A stretch of DNA of 11,484 bases, taken from the NCBI GenBank assembly GCA_016209155.1, contig JACQWU010000173.1:1-11484 (forward strand), read 5' to 3'. Positions 1 to 6,302 of the stretch are shown here, in pieces. The notes under the pieces are model-generated. The model had not been told where the DNA came from, made no database searches, and saw nothing but the letters and a program-made list of their open reading frames with translations. This DNA is from Candidatus Desantisiibacteriota bacterium. Its GTDB lineage: Bacteria; JACRDZ01. Each line of letters starts with the position of its first letter. Positions within the stretch are counted from its first letter, which is position 1. A program made the position numbers and the translations under genes.

Positions 1-1
1 A

Positions 2-397
2 ACGGTAAATGTAGAGACGCAAGTGACATTGAATGGATCAGGGAGCAGTGATCCCGATAGCGATGTTATAACTTATTCATGGACGCAGGAAAGAGGAGAT
101 AATATAACATTATAAAATCCGAATTCTGCCGCTCCGACCTTTATTCCAAATGCAACAGGTGTATATGAATTTAAATTAATAGTGAATGATGGAAAAGCAA
201 ATAGCACTCCTGATATAGTTAAAATAATAGTTAATAAAAATAATAATAAAACATCATGTTTTATTACAAATATAATAAGAAATAAAAAAACTATTAATTT
301 AATAAATAAAATAAAAGATAAATACTTATTTCAGAATAAATCAGGTAAAGAAATGATAGATTTATATTATCATATAACCACGGATATAAGTCCTTGA
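2..397 (+). pseudogene. 3' end of a PKD-type surface protein with decayed CFI-box C-terminus (in-frame stop)
   Basis: The frame starting at base 2 reads TVNVETQVTLNGSGSSDPDS and then ITYSWTQ, a typical PKD/cadherin-like repeat of secreted proteins. It hits TAA at 113-115 and continues in the same frame as NPNSAAPTFIPN...VYEFKLIVNDGKA, the second half of the same repeat. In relatives the stop position is usually Ser (LSNPNSA), and TCA to TAA is one base. After an Asn/Lys linker comes CFITNII...KDKYLFQNKSGKEMIDLYYH, which I read as a diverged CFI-box C-terminal domain (family pattern CFIATAAYGS...RDxYLLTNxxGxxFVxLYY). The ATAAYGS part is lost and the frame ends at 395-397, earlier than usual. 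The N-terminus lies outside the window. A nonsense mutation plus motif erosion indicates a pseudogene. A truncated but working protein ending at 115, or a sequencing error, remains possible. Confidence 0.72.
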
Positions 398-423
398 CAT
401 ATAAAAAGTAATGTGATTAGATT
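394..423 (+). promoter_or_regulatory. Candidate sigma70-type promoter for the caspase gene
   Basis: A perfect -35 hexamer TTGACA (394-399) is followed 18 bp later by TAGATT (418-423, 4 of 6 to TATAAT). Transcription would begin near 430, only about 13 bases before the first ATG at 443, so the leader would be very short. An alternative -10 is TTAGAT (417-422) with 17 bp spacing. Predicted by eye only. Confidence 0.4.
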
Positions 424-435
424 TGATTAATCACA
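412..435. repeat. 8-bp inverted repeat overlapping the caspase promoter
   Basis: TGTGATTA (412-419) and TAATCACA (428-435) are exact reverse complements with an 8-base centre. The palindrome covers the proposed -10 and start point of the caspase gene, so it could be an operator. It could also be a short hairpin closing the upstream surface-protein transcript, but no T-tract follows it. Confidence 0.45.
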
Positions 436-442
436 ATTATAA

Positions 443-2095
443 ATGGATAGTAAAATGGTAAAAAAACTATTTCCAATATTATTTATTAATTTAATATTTA
501 TTTTAAATAATTCCTATGCTCTGGAAAATTCCAAAGATGTAGTTATTGTACATGATAATGAATTTCAAACATGGGAAAATGGGAGAAAATATGCTCTGAT
601 TATCGGCATTTCGAAATACGCATTGAAAAATATTCCTGATTTAAAATATGCAGTGAATGATGCTAAAGCTGTTGCCGAGTTTCTCGGAAAAGAAAGTATT
701 CTTAAATATGACGAAGTTACACTTCTCTCGGATGAAAATGCAACCCGCATAAATATTTTACGCTCGCTTACAGATATATCGAAAAAAATCGGTCCGAAGG
801 ATACATTTTTTATGTATTATTCCGGACATGGAATGGAAGAATATTTAATCCCTTTCGATGGCAATAAAGAATACCTTGAAGATACAAGTGTCAGGTGGAG
901 TGTTGATATATATAAAAAAATTAACAAAATGGAAGCAAAACAAAAAATACTCATTATTGATTCCTGCCATTCCGGTTCACTTACAGAGAGTAATACGATT
1001 GCAATGAAAGGCGCAGCGGAAGAGCAAAATATTGATGAAAAATTATTAGCGCAAATGGGACAGGGGCTATTTGTTATTACCTCCAGCCGTGTTGATGAGA
1101 TTTCATGGGAAAATGATAAGAATAAACACGGGTATTTTACATACTATTTATTAGAAGGATTAAAGGGATTCGCTGATAAAAGAGGACAGCAGCTTTCTGG
1201 AAATGAAGACGGCTATGTTACGGCAGAAGAACTTTATGATTATGTAAGCTATAAAACTAATGAGAATGTAATGCTTGATTACAATAAATTCCAGCATCCC
1301 AGGAAAAGCTTTAACGGGGAAGGAATGATTTTTTTAAGCAAAAGTGCGCAGCCTCAAAAAAATTATTTGCCGGTTAATCCGGTGATTGATAATAGAGAAG
1401 GGTATAAAGGAATTCAAGAAGAAACTAATAGTAAAAAAAGCAATGATAATTCATCAGCTCCGCCTGCAAAAAATTATTTTACTTCTTTACCTGATAAAAA
1501 ATCTTCAATCAGCATGGAATATCTGAATTTATATAGAGATATAAGTTATAAAAACTCCGGCGAAAAAATTTCATCTAATTATAAAATAAAATTTTTAAAA
1601 TTTGAATATGGATTTGCTAAATTATTTTCTATATATTTAAAAACAGGTGCAGTACAGCTTACGTTATATGAAAAATACGGAGAGGCGTCTTTCGCGTATG
1701 AAGGTGGAGCGAAAATTGATTTATTGTCTTCGAATATTGTTAATTTTGATATTAGAACAGAATATCTTAATTTTGAAAATACCTTAAATGAGATTAAAAG
1801 AAAAACAATTTGGCGGGAATTCCGCACCGGTACAGCAATAACTTTTAATAAATATAAAGAGTTTTCCCCATATATAAGTATTTATAAATTAAATATTAGT
1901 GGTAAAGTAAATTCAAAAAATGAACAAACTGAAAATTCAATTGGTAATTCAAAAGAAGGGAATTTTAAACAGGATTTTTTTATTGGGATTAAGTCTATTA
2001 TAGGAAAATCATTATTTATTGAAGCAGAATTACGTTCACCGGAAAATTTAAAAAAAACTAATGGGGTTAGCATCGGGATAGGGCAGATGTTTTAA
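443..2095 (+). CDS. Secreted caspase-like peptidase (C14 family) with C-terminal predicted beta-barrel
   Basis: A 550-residue protein. Residues 5-26 form a signal peptide (basic MVKK, hydrophobic core, cleavage likely after NNSYA). Residues 49-300 are a caspase/metacaspase-like p20 domain with the catalytic dyad visible: His129 in YSGHG and Cys175 in DSCHSG. The usual KYALIIGIxxY and AVNDAKAVAEFL motifs precede them. Residues 301-355 are a polar Ser/Asn/Pro linker. Residues 356-550 are rich in alternating amphipathic strands, roughly 8 to 10, and end GVSIGIGQMF, a terminal-Phe strand typical of outer-membrane beta-barrels. Caspase-like enzymes cut after Arg/Lys or Asp; the specificity here is unknown. 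No good ribosome site precedes the ATG at 443. The ATG at 455 (MVKKLF) gives a cleaner signal peptide and may be the real start. The peptidase call is firm; the barrel is inferred from strand pattern alone. Confidence 0.93.
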   Translation: MDSKMVKKLFPILFINLIFILNNSYALENSKDVVIVHDNEFQTWENGRKYALIIGISKYALKNIPDLKYAVNDAKAVAEFLGKESILKYDEVTLLSDENATRINILRSLTDISKKIGPKDTFFMYYSGHGMEEYLIPFDGNKEYLEDTSVRWSVDIYKKINKMEAKQKILIIDSCHSGSLTESNTIAMKGAAEEQNIDEKLLAQMGQGLFVITSSRVDEISWENDKNKHGYFTYYLLEGLKGFADKRGQQLSGNEDGYVTAEELYDYVSYKTNENVMLDYNKFQHPRKSFNGEGMIFLSKSAQPQKNYLPVNPVIDNREGYKGIQEETNSKKSNDNSSAPPAKNYFTSLPDKKSSISMEYLNLYRDISYKNSGEKISSNYKIKFLKFEYGFAKLFSIYLKTGAVQLTLYEKYGEASFAYEGGAKIDLLSSNIVNFDIRTEYLNFENTLNEIKRKTIWREFRTGTAITFNKYKEFSPYISIYKLNISGKVNSKNEQTENSIGNSKEGNFKQDFFIGIKSIIGKSLFIEAELRSPENLKKTNGVSIGIGQMF

Positions 2096-2105
2096 TTATA
2101 GCACT

Positions 2106-2233
2106 GAGCAATGAGTGATGAGCAATGAGTGATGAGCAATGAGTGATGAGCAATGAGTGATGAGCAATGAGCAATGAGGAACGAGGTAAAAAATATTTTA
2201 AACTCATCACTCATTGCTCATTGCTCATTGCTT
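2106..2233. repeat. Heptamer-based tandem array with inverted arm
   Basis: Four exact 14-bp units GAGCAATGAGTGAT (2106-2161) are followed by two GAGCAAT heptamers (2162-2175). After a 31-base loop region the reverse complement returns at 2203-2231 (CTCATCAC, then CTCATTG repeats). GAGCAATGAGCAATGAG (2162-2178) pairs perfectly with 2210-2226. The stem extends with wobble pairs to about 24 bp, reaching 2155 and 2233. The array fills the gap between the caspase and DUF4384 genes. There are no spacers, so it is not a CRISPR array. Confidence 0.9.
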
Positions 2234-2240
2234 CTTTTTA
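2155..2240 (+). terminator. Possible intrinsic terminator or attenuator before the DUF4384 gene
   Basis: The long stem made by the heptamer array (left arm 2155-2178, right arm 2210-2233) is followed directly by CTTTTTA (2234-2240), the stem plus U-tract layout of a rho-independent terminator. The AGGAG of the next gene begins two bases later, at 2242. A transcript from the caspase gene would have to pass this structure, so it could attenuate DUF4384 expression. The loop is long (31 bases), which lowers confidence. Confidence 0.4.
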
Positions 2241-2254
2241 TAGGAGATAAAAAA

Positions 2255-2998
2255 ATGTTAATTTTTCAAAATAAATTCCGGCTTATCATAATATTATCTT
2301 TTATTTTAGGAGGGTGTACATGTAAACAACTAAAAAAAGAAATTCAAAATCCTATAGATATGATGGAATATGCAGAATGGATGAAATTGCGACCGTCTTT
2401 ACATCTTGTAGAACCGGTTAATAAAATATTTGATTTACATAACCCTAATCCTGAATTTGAGGTTAAAATATGGACAAATAAACCAAATTATGCAATTGGA
2501 GAATTTATTAATTTTTATTTTAAAGCCAGCCGGAATTGCTATGTTACATTAATTCATTGCACAACAAGTGGAGAGGTGTATGTCCTATTTCCAAATCAGT
2601 ATTCCAGAAATAATTTTATTCAGGCTGATAAAATATACAAAATTCCGGGAGATAATTATGACTTTAAGATGAAGTCAGTCGCTCCTTACGGGACTGAGCT
2701 AATAAAAGCCATTGCCTCAATTGATCCTGTTTCTTTATTTGATATGAATTTTGATAAAACATTTTATGCAATAGATACCGGAGATATTAACATAGCAAAA
2801 AAAATTGAAACTCTTTCCGGAAAATTTAATCAAGTTACATGGGCAGATATTATTTACAAATTTCAAATATATACAAATGAAAAGCAAAATGAAGGAAAAG
2901 GCTTAAAAGAAGAAGAAGGCAAATTCATACCAAAACCTATCCGTTCCGGAGGTAGTATTGAACTGTCAGATACCACCAGCCAAAATAAAAAAAAATAA
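2255..2998 (+). CDS. DUF4384-domain lipoprotein
   Basis: A 247-residue protein starting at the ATG at 2255, which has AGGAG (2242-2246) eight bases upstream. The longer reading from 2174 begins inside the heptamer repeat and has no ribosome site, so I rejected it. MLIFQNKFRLIIILSFILGGC is a classic type II signal peptide with lipobox LGGC and lipidated Cys21. Residues of about 70-157 match DUF4384: KIWTNKPNYAIGEFINFYF, CYVTLIH, LFPNQYSRNN and PYGTELIKAIAS are its characteristic blocks. The function of the domain is not established; it is often found beside or fused to caspase-type peptidases and kinases. The C-terminus is Lys/Glu/Ser-rich and polar. Its place directly after a secreted caspase suggests an envelope partner, such as a substrate, inhibitor or sensor (inference). 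Confidence 0.85.
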   Translation: MLIFQNKFRLIIILSFILGGCTCKQLKKEIQNPIDMMEYAEWMKLRPSLHLVEPVNKIFDLHNPNPEFEVKIWTNKPNYAIGEFINFYFKASRNCYVTLIHCTTSGEVYVLFPNQYSRNNFIQADKIYKIPGDNYDFKMKSVAPYGTELIKAIASIDPVSLFDMNFDKTFYAIDTGDINIAKKIETLSGKFNQVTWADIIYKFQIYTNEKQNEGKGLKEEEGKFIPKPIRSGGSIELSDTTSQNKKK

Positions 2999-3138
2999 AG
3001 AACCTCTTTTCATCCAATTACCATCCAATTAGCAAATTTATTTATTTTTTATTGAAATTATGTTAAAATGCAACCACAATATGACAAATATTAGGAAGAA
3101 CCCAGCGGTAGGGACCGTACATCCGGATAAAGATAAAT
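2999..3138. other. Intergenic gap with a possible promoter and a GC-rich island
   Basis: It holds a 10-bp direct repeat CATCCAATTA (3011-3020 and 3022-3031). There is a weak promoter-like pair, TTGAAA (3052-3057) and CACAAT (3075-3080), 17 bp apart. A locally GC-rich stretch at about 3100-3128 contains the small hairpin CGGT-AGGG-ACCG (3106-3117) and the 8-bp palindrome ATCCGGAT (3121-3128). The stretch resembles the end of a small palindromic element. No RNA family is recognised. Confidence 0.3.
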
Positions 3139-3363
3139 ATGGCTAAATTAAAATTTTTAGGAATACTGTTTCAATTTATAGGGATTATCCTCATTTTATT
3201 TTTTCAACAGTTTATGCAGGAAGTATATACCCGAAAGGTTACTATCTCCGGTGAAAAAATGATTTTAATGATTATGCCGGAAAATAGAATGGTGCTATGG
3301 ATAGGACTTTTTTTACTTATCATTGGATTTATTCTAATTCTTATAAAAGAATTCGGAAAATAA
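3139..3363 (+). CDS. Small two-helix membrane protein of unknown function
   Basis: A 74-residue protein with two hydrophobic segments, about residues 5-24 (FLGILFQFIGIILILFF) and 51-70 (MVLWIGLFLLIIGFILILI). They are separated by a polar loop of about 25 residues containing TRKVTISGEKM, and the tail is short and basic (KEFGK). No enzymatic motif is visible. The ribosome site is weak: the nearest purine run, GGA in CCGGATAAAG, is rather far from the ATG. The next gene follows after 18 bases, which suggests one transcript. Small size and lack of homology recognition limit confidence, but the clean helix-loop-helix layout supports a real gene. Confidence 0.65.
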   Translation: MAKLKFLGILFQFIGIILILFFQQFMQEVYTRKVTISGEKMILMIMPENRMVLWIGLFLLIIGFILILIKEFGK

Positions 3364-3381
3364 CAATATGGAGCTATAACT

Positions 3382-4164
3382 TTGGAAGAAGCCAAAACCA
3401 TCCAGATAGTAATTAATGAACTGAAAGATAATATTAAATATAATGATACGGTTTTGAATATTTTTTCACATAGTAATATTTTTGCCGGAAAGCATGATGC
3501 CTATCGCGAAACGTTTACCAAAACGAGCAGAGTAAAAATTTTTGCTGTAAGACTGGTTAAAGTGAAAAAATATGAACCTGTTCAGAGTTTTATGGATGAT
3601 GTAGGCAGATATTATTTTTTTCATGATTCTGATATTTCCAGTTCAATACAGGATTTTACGTTTAATGACTTTAGCAGAGAATTGACCGCCCGTATTGAAT
3701 TGAGTTTTTTTAAAATTTTTAAATATTTGATCCCATTTGACTATAGTTTCTATATGGGCCTGAATAAAAGCGATATTGAAAATAATTTCGGGAAAATAGT
3801 TAAGGACTATATCAATTCCCATGAAGAAGTGTTTCATTCTGATATGCCGGAGGGAGAAATTATTTTTGAATGCAGAGATGAGGATCTAAGCATATTATAT
3901 TCTGATATATGGACAAAGATAAAATATGCAAAAGGATTTATTTTAAAAAAAAACAGCTTATATTATCTGCGAACATTTTATGAAGAAAATAAGGATGAAA
4001 CATCTGTTAGAGATTTTTTAAACAATACTTATGCTATATTTGAGTCTCTGCCTGAGCACAGAGGAATTGTACTTTTTTCCAATAAAATTAATCATGTTGA
4101 TTTTTTTCAGGATTTGGTGCATCTGTATGAAATTAATAGAGATTTGGCGAAATATTCTGTTTGA
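3382..4164 (+). CDS. Hypothetical soluble protein, not recognised
   Basis: A 260-residue protein that starts with TTG at 3382, preceded by GGAG (3370-3373) at an eight-base spacing, the best start available in this frame. It has no signal peptide or membrane helix. The composition is rich in Phe, Tyr, Asp, Lys and Ile, with no metal-binding, nucleotide-binding or DNA-binding motif I can name. Segments such as FMDDVGRYYFFHDSD and the FKIFKYLIPFDYSFYMG block look like a folded alpha/beta protein rather than low-complexity sequence. It lies 18 bases after the small membrane protein, so the two are probably co-transcribed and may form a membrane-tethered pair (inference). Function unknown. Confidence 0.72.
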   Translation: MEEAKTIQIVINELKDNIKYNDTVLNIFSHSNIFAGKHDAYRETFTKTSRVKIFAVRLVKVKKYEPVQSFMDDVGRYYFFHDSDISSSIQDFTFNDFSRELTARIELSFFKIFKYLIPFDYSFYMGLNKSDIENNFGKIVKDYINSHEEVFHSDMPEGEIIFECRDEDLSILYSDIWTKIKYAKGFILKKNSLYYLRTFYEENKDETSVRDFLNNTYAIFESLPEHRGIVLFSNKINHVDFFQDLVHLYEINRDLAKYSV

Positions 4165-4181
4165 ATAAATTCAGGCTAATA

Positions 4182-4228
4182 GACTGAAGGCTGAAGGCTT
4201 TTAGGTATATCATTCAGTCTTCAGCCTT
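4182..4228. repeat. Heptamer-based palindromic repeat
   Basis: GACTGAA-GGCTGAA-GGC (4182-4198) returns as the reverse complement at 4213-4228: AAGGCTGAAG (4187-4196) pairs with CTTCAGCCTT (4219-4228). GACTGAA (4182-4188) can pair alternatively with TTCAGTC (4213-4219). A nested AGGTAT and ATACCT pair flanks the right arm. It has the same 7-bp period and inverted layout as the array at 2106, with unrelated sequence. No T-tract follows. Confidence 0.75.
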
Positions 4229-4253
4229 AATACCTGTTTAATTTTGAGGTTTT

Positions 4254-4719
4254 ATGCTGGAAAATATCTCTGTGATAGTTCCTGTTTACAACGAAGAAAA
4301 AACACTGCCGGAAGTTTTAGCCGAAATCTATGCAGTATTAAAAAAAGATTTTGAAAATTTTGAAATTATAATAGTCGATGATCATAGCTTTGACAATTCA
4401 TTAAAGTTAGCAGTGCAATTTGCCTCCGGATTGGACCATAAAACAAGGGTTATAAGACTGGAAAAGAATTATGGTTCTGGATATTAACTGGATAAACCTG
4501 TGGAAAAAAGAAGTTTTTAATAAAATTCAGGTAAAATCCGAAGGTGTGTTTTTTTTAGGTGAAATTGTTGACAGGGCTAAATATAGCGGATATAAAATAA
4601 TTGAAATCCCGTCTCTTTATCTTCCAAGAAAAAGCGGTCAAGCCAAAGGCGGAAAATTATCTTCAATTTTTAAAGCTGTAGTTGAAATGATTCGCTACTT
4701 TTTTGTCCGTAAGTTCTAG
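4254..4719 (+). pseudogene. GT2-family glycosyltransferase, central domain deleted and frame shifted
   Basis: The first part (4254-4487) reads MLENISVIVPVYNEEKTLPE...IIIVDDHSFDNS...VIRLEKNYGSGY. This is the N-terminal nucleotide-sugar-binding half of a GT-A family 2 glycosyltransferase (dolichyl-phosphate-mannose synthase-like). It then stops. The C-terminal part continues in another frame from about 4474 to 4719: LDINWINLWKKEVFNKI, EIVDRAKYSGYKIIEIPSLY and LPRKSGQAKGGKLSS, matching the family's DINCGFKLFKREVF...GYKIxEVPV...PRKxGxSK end. The catalytic middle with its Asp-x-Asp metal motif is missing, an estimated 80-100 residues. The ribosome site (GAGG, 4246-4249) is intact. This is a deletion pseudogene, not two genes. 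The intact enzyme would have glycosylated an envelope lipid or polysaccharide. Confidence 0.9.
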
Positions 4720-4969
4720 GGAATTTATTTATTAAGCTATATAACTGCACCTAATTAAATATATATATATCAGAAATATCATAAAAATTGTGTTAAAAAA
4801 TTCACCCATGCTATGTAGGGCAAGGCTTTAGCCTTGCTAATCTGGTAAATAAAGCAAGCCTGAAGGCTTGCCCTACATAAACATTAAACATATTTAAAAA
4901 GTTTTTATAATCACAATGTCTATTTAATTATGCGCAAAATTTTTCATCAGACAAATTTAAAATAACCTC
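4720..4969. other. Intergenic gap between convergent genes
   Basis: The 250 bases between the GT2 remnant (plus) and the M16 peptidase (minus) contain the REP-like pair at 4812-4879 and an AT-alternating run near 4759-4770. I see no coding sequence and no RNA gene in the remainder. Confidence 0.6.
4812..4879. repeat. REP/BIME-like inverted pair
   Basis: Two 26-bp arms (4812-4837 and 4854-4879) are inverted copies with three differences, separated by 16 bases. Each arm starts or ends with the shared TATGTAGGGCAAG edge and carries its own hairpin: GCAAGGC-TTTA-GCCTTGC on the left, GCAAGCC-TGAA-GGCTTGC on the right. Two of the three differences are a compensated G-C to C-G swap that keeps the inner hairpin paired. 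The position between convergent genes is typical of such elements, which may also act as bidirectional terminators. Confidence 0.88.
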
Positions 4970-6241
4970 CTAACTTAGCTTATCTTCTATCATTTTTTTT
5001 ATGCGTTCATCAAATTTTTCTTTTGCTTTGCCTATTACTACCATATTCATATTTTCAGGTTTAAACAGTTCTTGTGCAAAATTTATTATGTCAATTATTT
5101 TTACATTATCAATATTTTTGAAAATATCTTCAATGGTAATATATTCTTGAAAATATATTTCTGATTTGGCAAGATGCCCCATACGGCTTTCTGTATTTTC
5201 AAGATTAAGAGTTATCCCGCCTTTCAACTGTTCTTTATTATTAGAAAGTTCTTTTTCGCTGATCAGTTCTTTTTTTAATTTATTTAACTCATCCAGTACA
5301 ACTTCTACTACTTTTTCAAAATTATTTTCAGCTGACCCCGCATAAACAGCAAATAAACCTGAAGGTTTGTAAGATGCCTGATATGAATATACACTATAAA
5401 CCAGACCATGCTTTTCCCTTACAGCTTGAAACAGACGCGAACTCATACTTCCGCCAAGCAGGGAATTCAGTAAATATAATGAATATCGTTTTGGGTGAGT
5501 AAAACTAAGACCTCTTGTACCCAGACAGAAATGTACTTGTTCCAGGTCCTTTTTTTTCAGATAAATATCTGTATGCATTTTTGGAATTTTACTGTCGGAA
5601 TAAATCTTTCCGCTAAATAGTGAGCTGAAAAGATTTTCAACTTCCAGAAAAAAATTTGCAGCTTTTAAATTTCCCGCCGCTGTTATAACTATATTATTCG
5701 CGCAATAATGCTTTTTATAATATTCCATAATAGTTTCTCTGGTAAAATTTTTCACATTTTTTTCTGTGCCAAGAATTGACGAACCCAAAGGATGATCTTT
5801 CCATATTGTACTGGCGAATAAATCATGTATTTGTTCCTGAGGAGTGTCTTCATGCATATAAATTTCTTCCTGAACAACACCTTTTTCTTTTCTCATTTCT
5901 TCATTCGGGAAAATTGAATTAACTACCATATCATGCAGAACATCAAGTGCAATGGAGACATGGTTATCAAGAACCTTTGCTGTGTAGCAGGTAAATTCGC
6001 GGCTGGTAAATGCCTCAAGCTGTCCGCCGACACTGTCAAGCTCCTCAACAATCTCCTTTGCGCTACGCTGTTCAGTACCTTTAAAAAGCATATGTTCAAG
6101 AAAATGAGATATCCCGTTATTTGATATATCTTCGCTGGAAGAGCCGGTAAGTATCCAGATACCTATACTTACAGAGCGCAAATAAGGCAGTTCCTCCGCT
6201 ACTATCAGTATTCCATTTGATAGAATTTTTTTTTCGATCAT
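4970..6241 (-). CDS. M16 family zinc metallopeptidase (insulinase/processing-peptidase type)
   Basis: A 423-residue protein from the ATG at 6241, chosen because GGAGG lies five bases upstream; a longer reading from 6292 adds 17 unrelated residues and crosses a hairpin. The inverted zinc motif is complete: HFLEH (His46, Glu49, His50) in NNGISHFLEHMLFKGTEQRS, with the third zinc ligand Glu about 76 residues later in GVVQEEIYMHED. The N-terminal half is the catalytic M16 domain. The C-terminal half carries the family's second-domain sequence GLSFTHPKRYSLYLLNSLLG, followed by GGSMSSRLFQAVREKHGLVY, which includes the conserved RLFQ-REKxGLxY block. Length fits bacterial YmxG/PqqL-like single-chain peptidases. 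There is no signal peptide, so it is probably cytoplasmic, degrading peptides or processing a partner. It appears monocistronic and intact. Confidence 0.96.
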   Translation of the reverse strand: MIEKKILSNGILIVAEELPYLRSVSIGIWILTGSSSEDISNNGISHFLEHMLFKGTEQRSAKEIVEELDSVGGQLEAFTSREFTCYTAKVLDNHVSIALDVLHDMVVNSIFPNEEMRKEKGVVQEEIYMHEDTPQEQIHDLFASTIWKDHPLGSSILGTEKNVKNFTRETIMEYYKKHYCANNIVITAAGNLKAANFFLEVENLFSSLFSGKIYSDSKIPKMHTDIYLKKKDLEQVHFCLGTRGLSFTHPKRYSLYLLNSLLGGSMSSRLFQAVREKHGLVYSVYSYQASYKPSGLFAVYAGSAENNFEKVVEVVLDELNKLKKELISEKELSNNKEQLKGGITLNLENTESRMGHLAKSEIYFQEYITIEDIFKNIDNVKIIDIINFAQELFKPENMNMVVIGKAKEKFDERIKKMIEDKLS

Positions 6242-6271
6242 AGAATCCTCCGCACAATAAATTTTAGTTAT

Positions 6272-6302
6272 TACCTGAATCTTGCATAGCAAGATTTAGG
6301 TA
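6272..6302. promoter_or_regulatory. Palindrome in the M16 promoter/leader, possible operator
   Basis: TACCT-g-AATCTTGC (6272-6285) and GCAAGATT-t-AGGTA (6289-6302) are inverted copies around a 3-base centre, giving 13 matched pairs and one mismatch. Read on the minus strand it lies just downstream of TATAAT (plus-strand ATTATA, 6302-6307), so it would cover the transcription start of the M16 gene. No convincing -35 box is seen. It could be a repressor site or a 5' leader hairpin. Confidence 0.5.

Noticed and set aside
113-115. TAA recoding or readthrough in the PKD protein
   Set aside because: No recoding signal is visible, and the downstream CFI-box is itself eroded, so a nonsense mutation in a pseudogene is simpler.
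412-435. CRP-type binding site (TGTGA...TCACA)
   Set aside because: The half-sites are 14 bases apart instead of 6, so the spacing does not fit CRP. Kept only as a generic inverted repeat.
2106-2233. CRISPR-like array
   Set aside because: The units are contiguous 14-mers with no unique spacers, and they end in an inverted arm, which CRISPR arrays lack.
2174-2254. N-terminal extension of the DUF4384 protein from an ATG in the repeat
   Set aside because: The first 27 codons lie in the palindrome and have no ribosome site; the ATG at 2255 has AGGAG at good spacing and begins a perfect lipoprotein signal.
4254-4719. Programmed frameshift in the glycosyltransferase
   Set aside because: No slippery sequence is seen, and the homology skips the whole DxD region rather than continuing directly, so a deletion explains it better.
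6241-6292. Longer M16 peptidase start
   Set aside because: The 17 extra residues have no homology and are read through the promoter palindrome; the ATG at 6241 has GGAGG at five bases.
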